Shown in pieces: positions 63,628 to 64,000 of a stretch of 64,000 nt of DNA. The notes under the pieces were generated by a model. The model saw only the letters and a program-made list of their open reading frames with translations, was not told the DNA's origin and did no database searches. Position numbers and translations under genes: made by a program. The stretch is from DATAAP01 sp041690495 (GTDB taxonomy: Bacteria > Pseudomonadota > Alphaproteobacteria > CACIAM-22H2): NCBI GenBank assembly GCA_041690495.1, contig JAWLHE010000009.1, positions 62,001 through 126,000 of the forward strand, read 5' to 3'. How positions within the stretch are numbered: position 1 is the stretch's first letter; each line of letters begins with the position of its first letter.

Positions 63628-64000
63628 GACGCTGACGCCGATATAGCCGTCGCGCAGCGCCGCCTGGTGGGCGGCCTGGTCCTGTGCGGCGACGGCGAGC
63701 GCGTCGCCGGGCGCGGTGGCGAGGGCGTCGGCGTCGAACGCGACGAGCAGGCCGACGACGGGATGGCCGGGATCGATCAGCCCGACGATCGCCATCTCCT
63801 CGGCGAGCATGTTGCGCCAGCTCGCCTCGTTGTGGAGGTTCGAGCCGGCGCAGACCCATTTCATGCCGGCCGCCGCGGCGTGCGCGAGGCGCAGGCGCAG
63901 CAGGGCGCGCTGGAAGCCGCGGCCGCGCGCGGCGGGCACCACCATCGCGTTCTCGAGAAAGGCGGCATGGCTTGGCCAGTCGGCCGCGGGCACGACCGGG
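63562..64000 (-). CDS. GNAT-family N-acetyltransferase (5' end beyond window)
   Basis: The frame remains open to the window edge, so the start may lie outside; the first in-window candidate is GTG 63993. The acetyl-CoA loop VVPAARGRGFQRALLRLRLAHAAAAGMKWVCAGSNLHNEASWRNMLAEEM shows R-G-x-G and the helix after it, and the second half has a long GDGYIGVSVSADGTVTYRRLLAAGG strand pair. The acyl acceptor is unknown. Overlaps the end of the TetR gene tail to tail. Confidence 0.75.
   Translation of the reverse strand, partial: PVVPAADWPSHAAFLENAMVVPAARGRGFQRALLRLRLAHAAAAGMKWVCAGSNLHNEASWRNMLAEEMAIVGLIDPGHPVVGLLVAFDADALATAPGDALAVAAQDQAAHQAALRDGYIGVSVSADGTVTYRRLLAAGGARRAA

Overview
The window is a dense, high-GC chromosomal segment of an alphaproteobacterium, probably a free-living, metabolically versatile Rhodospirillales- or Reyranella-like organism. 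The lineage call rests on MipZ, a DUF1489 protein, a ClpS-ClpA pair, a phasin with an alphaproteobacterial PhaR-type control region, an SPOR-tailed D,D-carboxypeptidase, and dispersed ATGCCCGGG-type palindromic repeats. The genus is an inference; no rRNA or housekeeping marker allows more. No prophage, transposase, CRISPR array or recognisable defence system is visible, and both edges cut through genes.

Layout. 1-7.7 kb: end of a propionyl-CoA carboxylase alpha gene, acylphosphatase, lipB, tRNA-Leu(GAG), a malic enzyme/phosphotransacetylase fusion, mgtE and a LiuR-like MerR regulator. 8-18.2 kb: an acyl-CoA and leucine catabolism block (two hotdog thioesterases, isovaleryl-CoA dehydrogenase, a second acyl-CoA dehydrogenase, and methylcrotonyl-CoA carboxylase beta and alpha). 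A perfect 16-bp palindrome sits at its head and repeat elements lie between its units. 18.3-24 kb: an orphan response regulator with an Hpt protein, a DUF1489 protein, putA and a quinone-reductase-like MDR protein, closed by a 16-bp hairpin. 24-32 kb: a PRC-barrel protein with a VTVQQPQP-type repeat, marC, a TPR-methyltransferase, a membrane retropepsin, a PEP-CTERM protein, a TSUP exporter and an acyl-CoA synthetase. 32.4-34.8 kb: the mipZ / VWA / J-domain cluster. 34.8-39.4 kb: a flavin monooxygenase and epimerase pair with a TetR gene and a candidate operator, then an amidase. 39.6-43.8 kb: galU-ugd-phosphohexomutase and a gamma-glutamylcyclotransferase-like gene, i.e. nucleotide-sugar supply for envelope polysaccharide. 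43.8-50.5 kb: dacF-like carboxypeptidase, a lipoprotein, the phasin with its regulatory region, clpS and clpA. 50.5-64 kb: CaiB-type CoA transferase, FemAB-like protein, RidA-like protein, small membrane proteins, a phosphonate monoester hydrolase-like enzyme, DUF421 and TSUP proteins, an old yellow enzyme, a flavin reductase, a hydratase flanked by an intact SDR and the tail of a second SDR, and a divergent TetR gene with a perfect operator.

The main physiological theme is oxidation of branched-chain and short-chain acyl-CoAs and proline, feeding acetyl-CoA and the TCA cycle (malic enzyme) and carbon storage (phasin). The most informative non-coding signals are the palindrome at 8175, the twin motifs flanking the phasin promoter at 46106-46180, the two TetR-type operators, the inverted-repeat element family, and an SDR gene remnant at 61078-61185. 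I found no clear candidate for a wholly new system. The least explained assemblies are the MipZ-VWA-J cluster, the kinase-less response regulator/Hpt pair and the repeat-bearing PRC-barrel protein.
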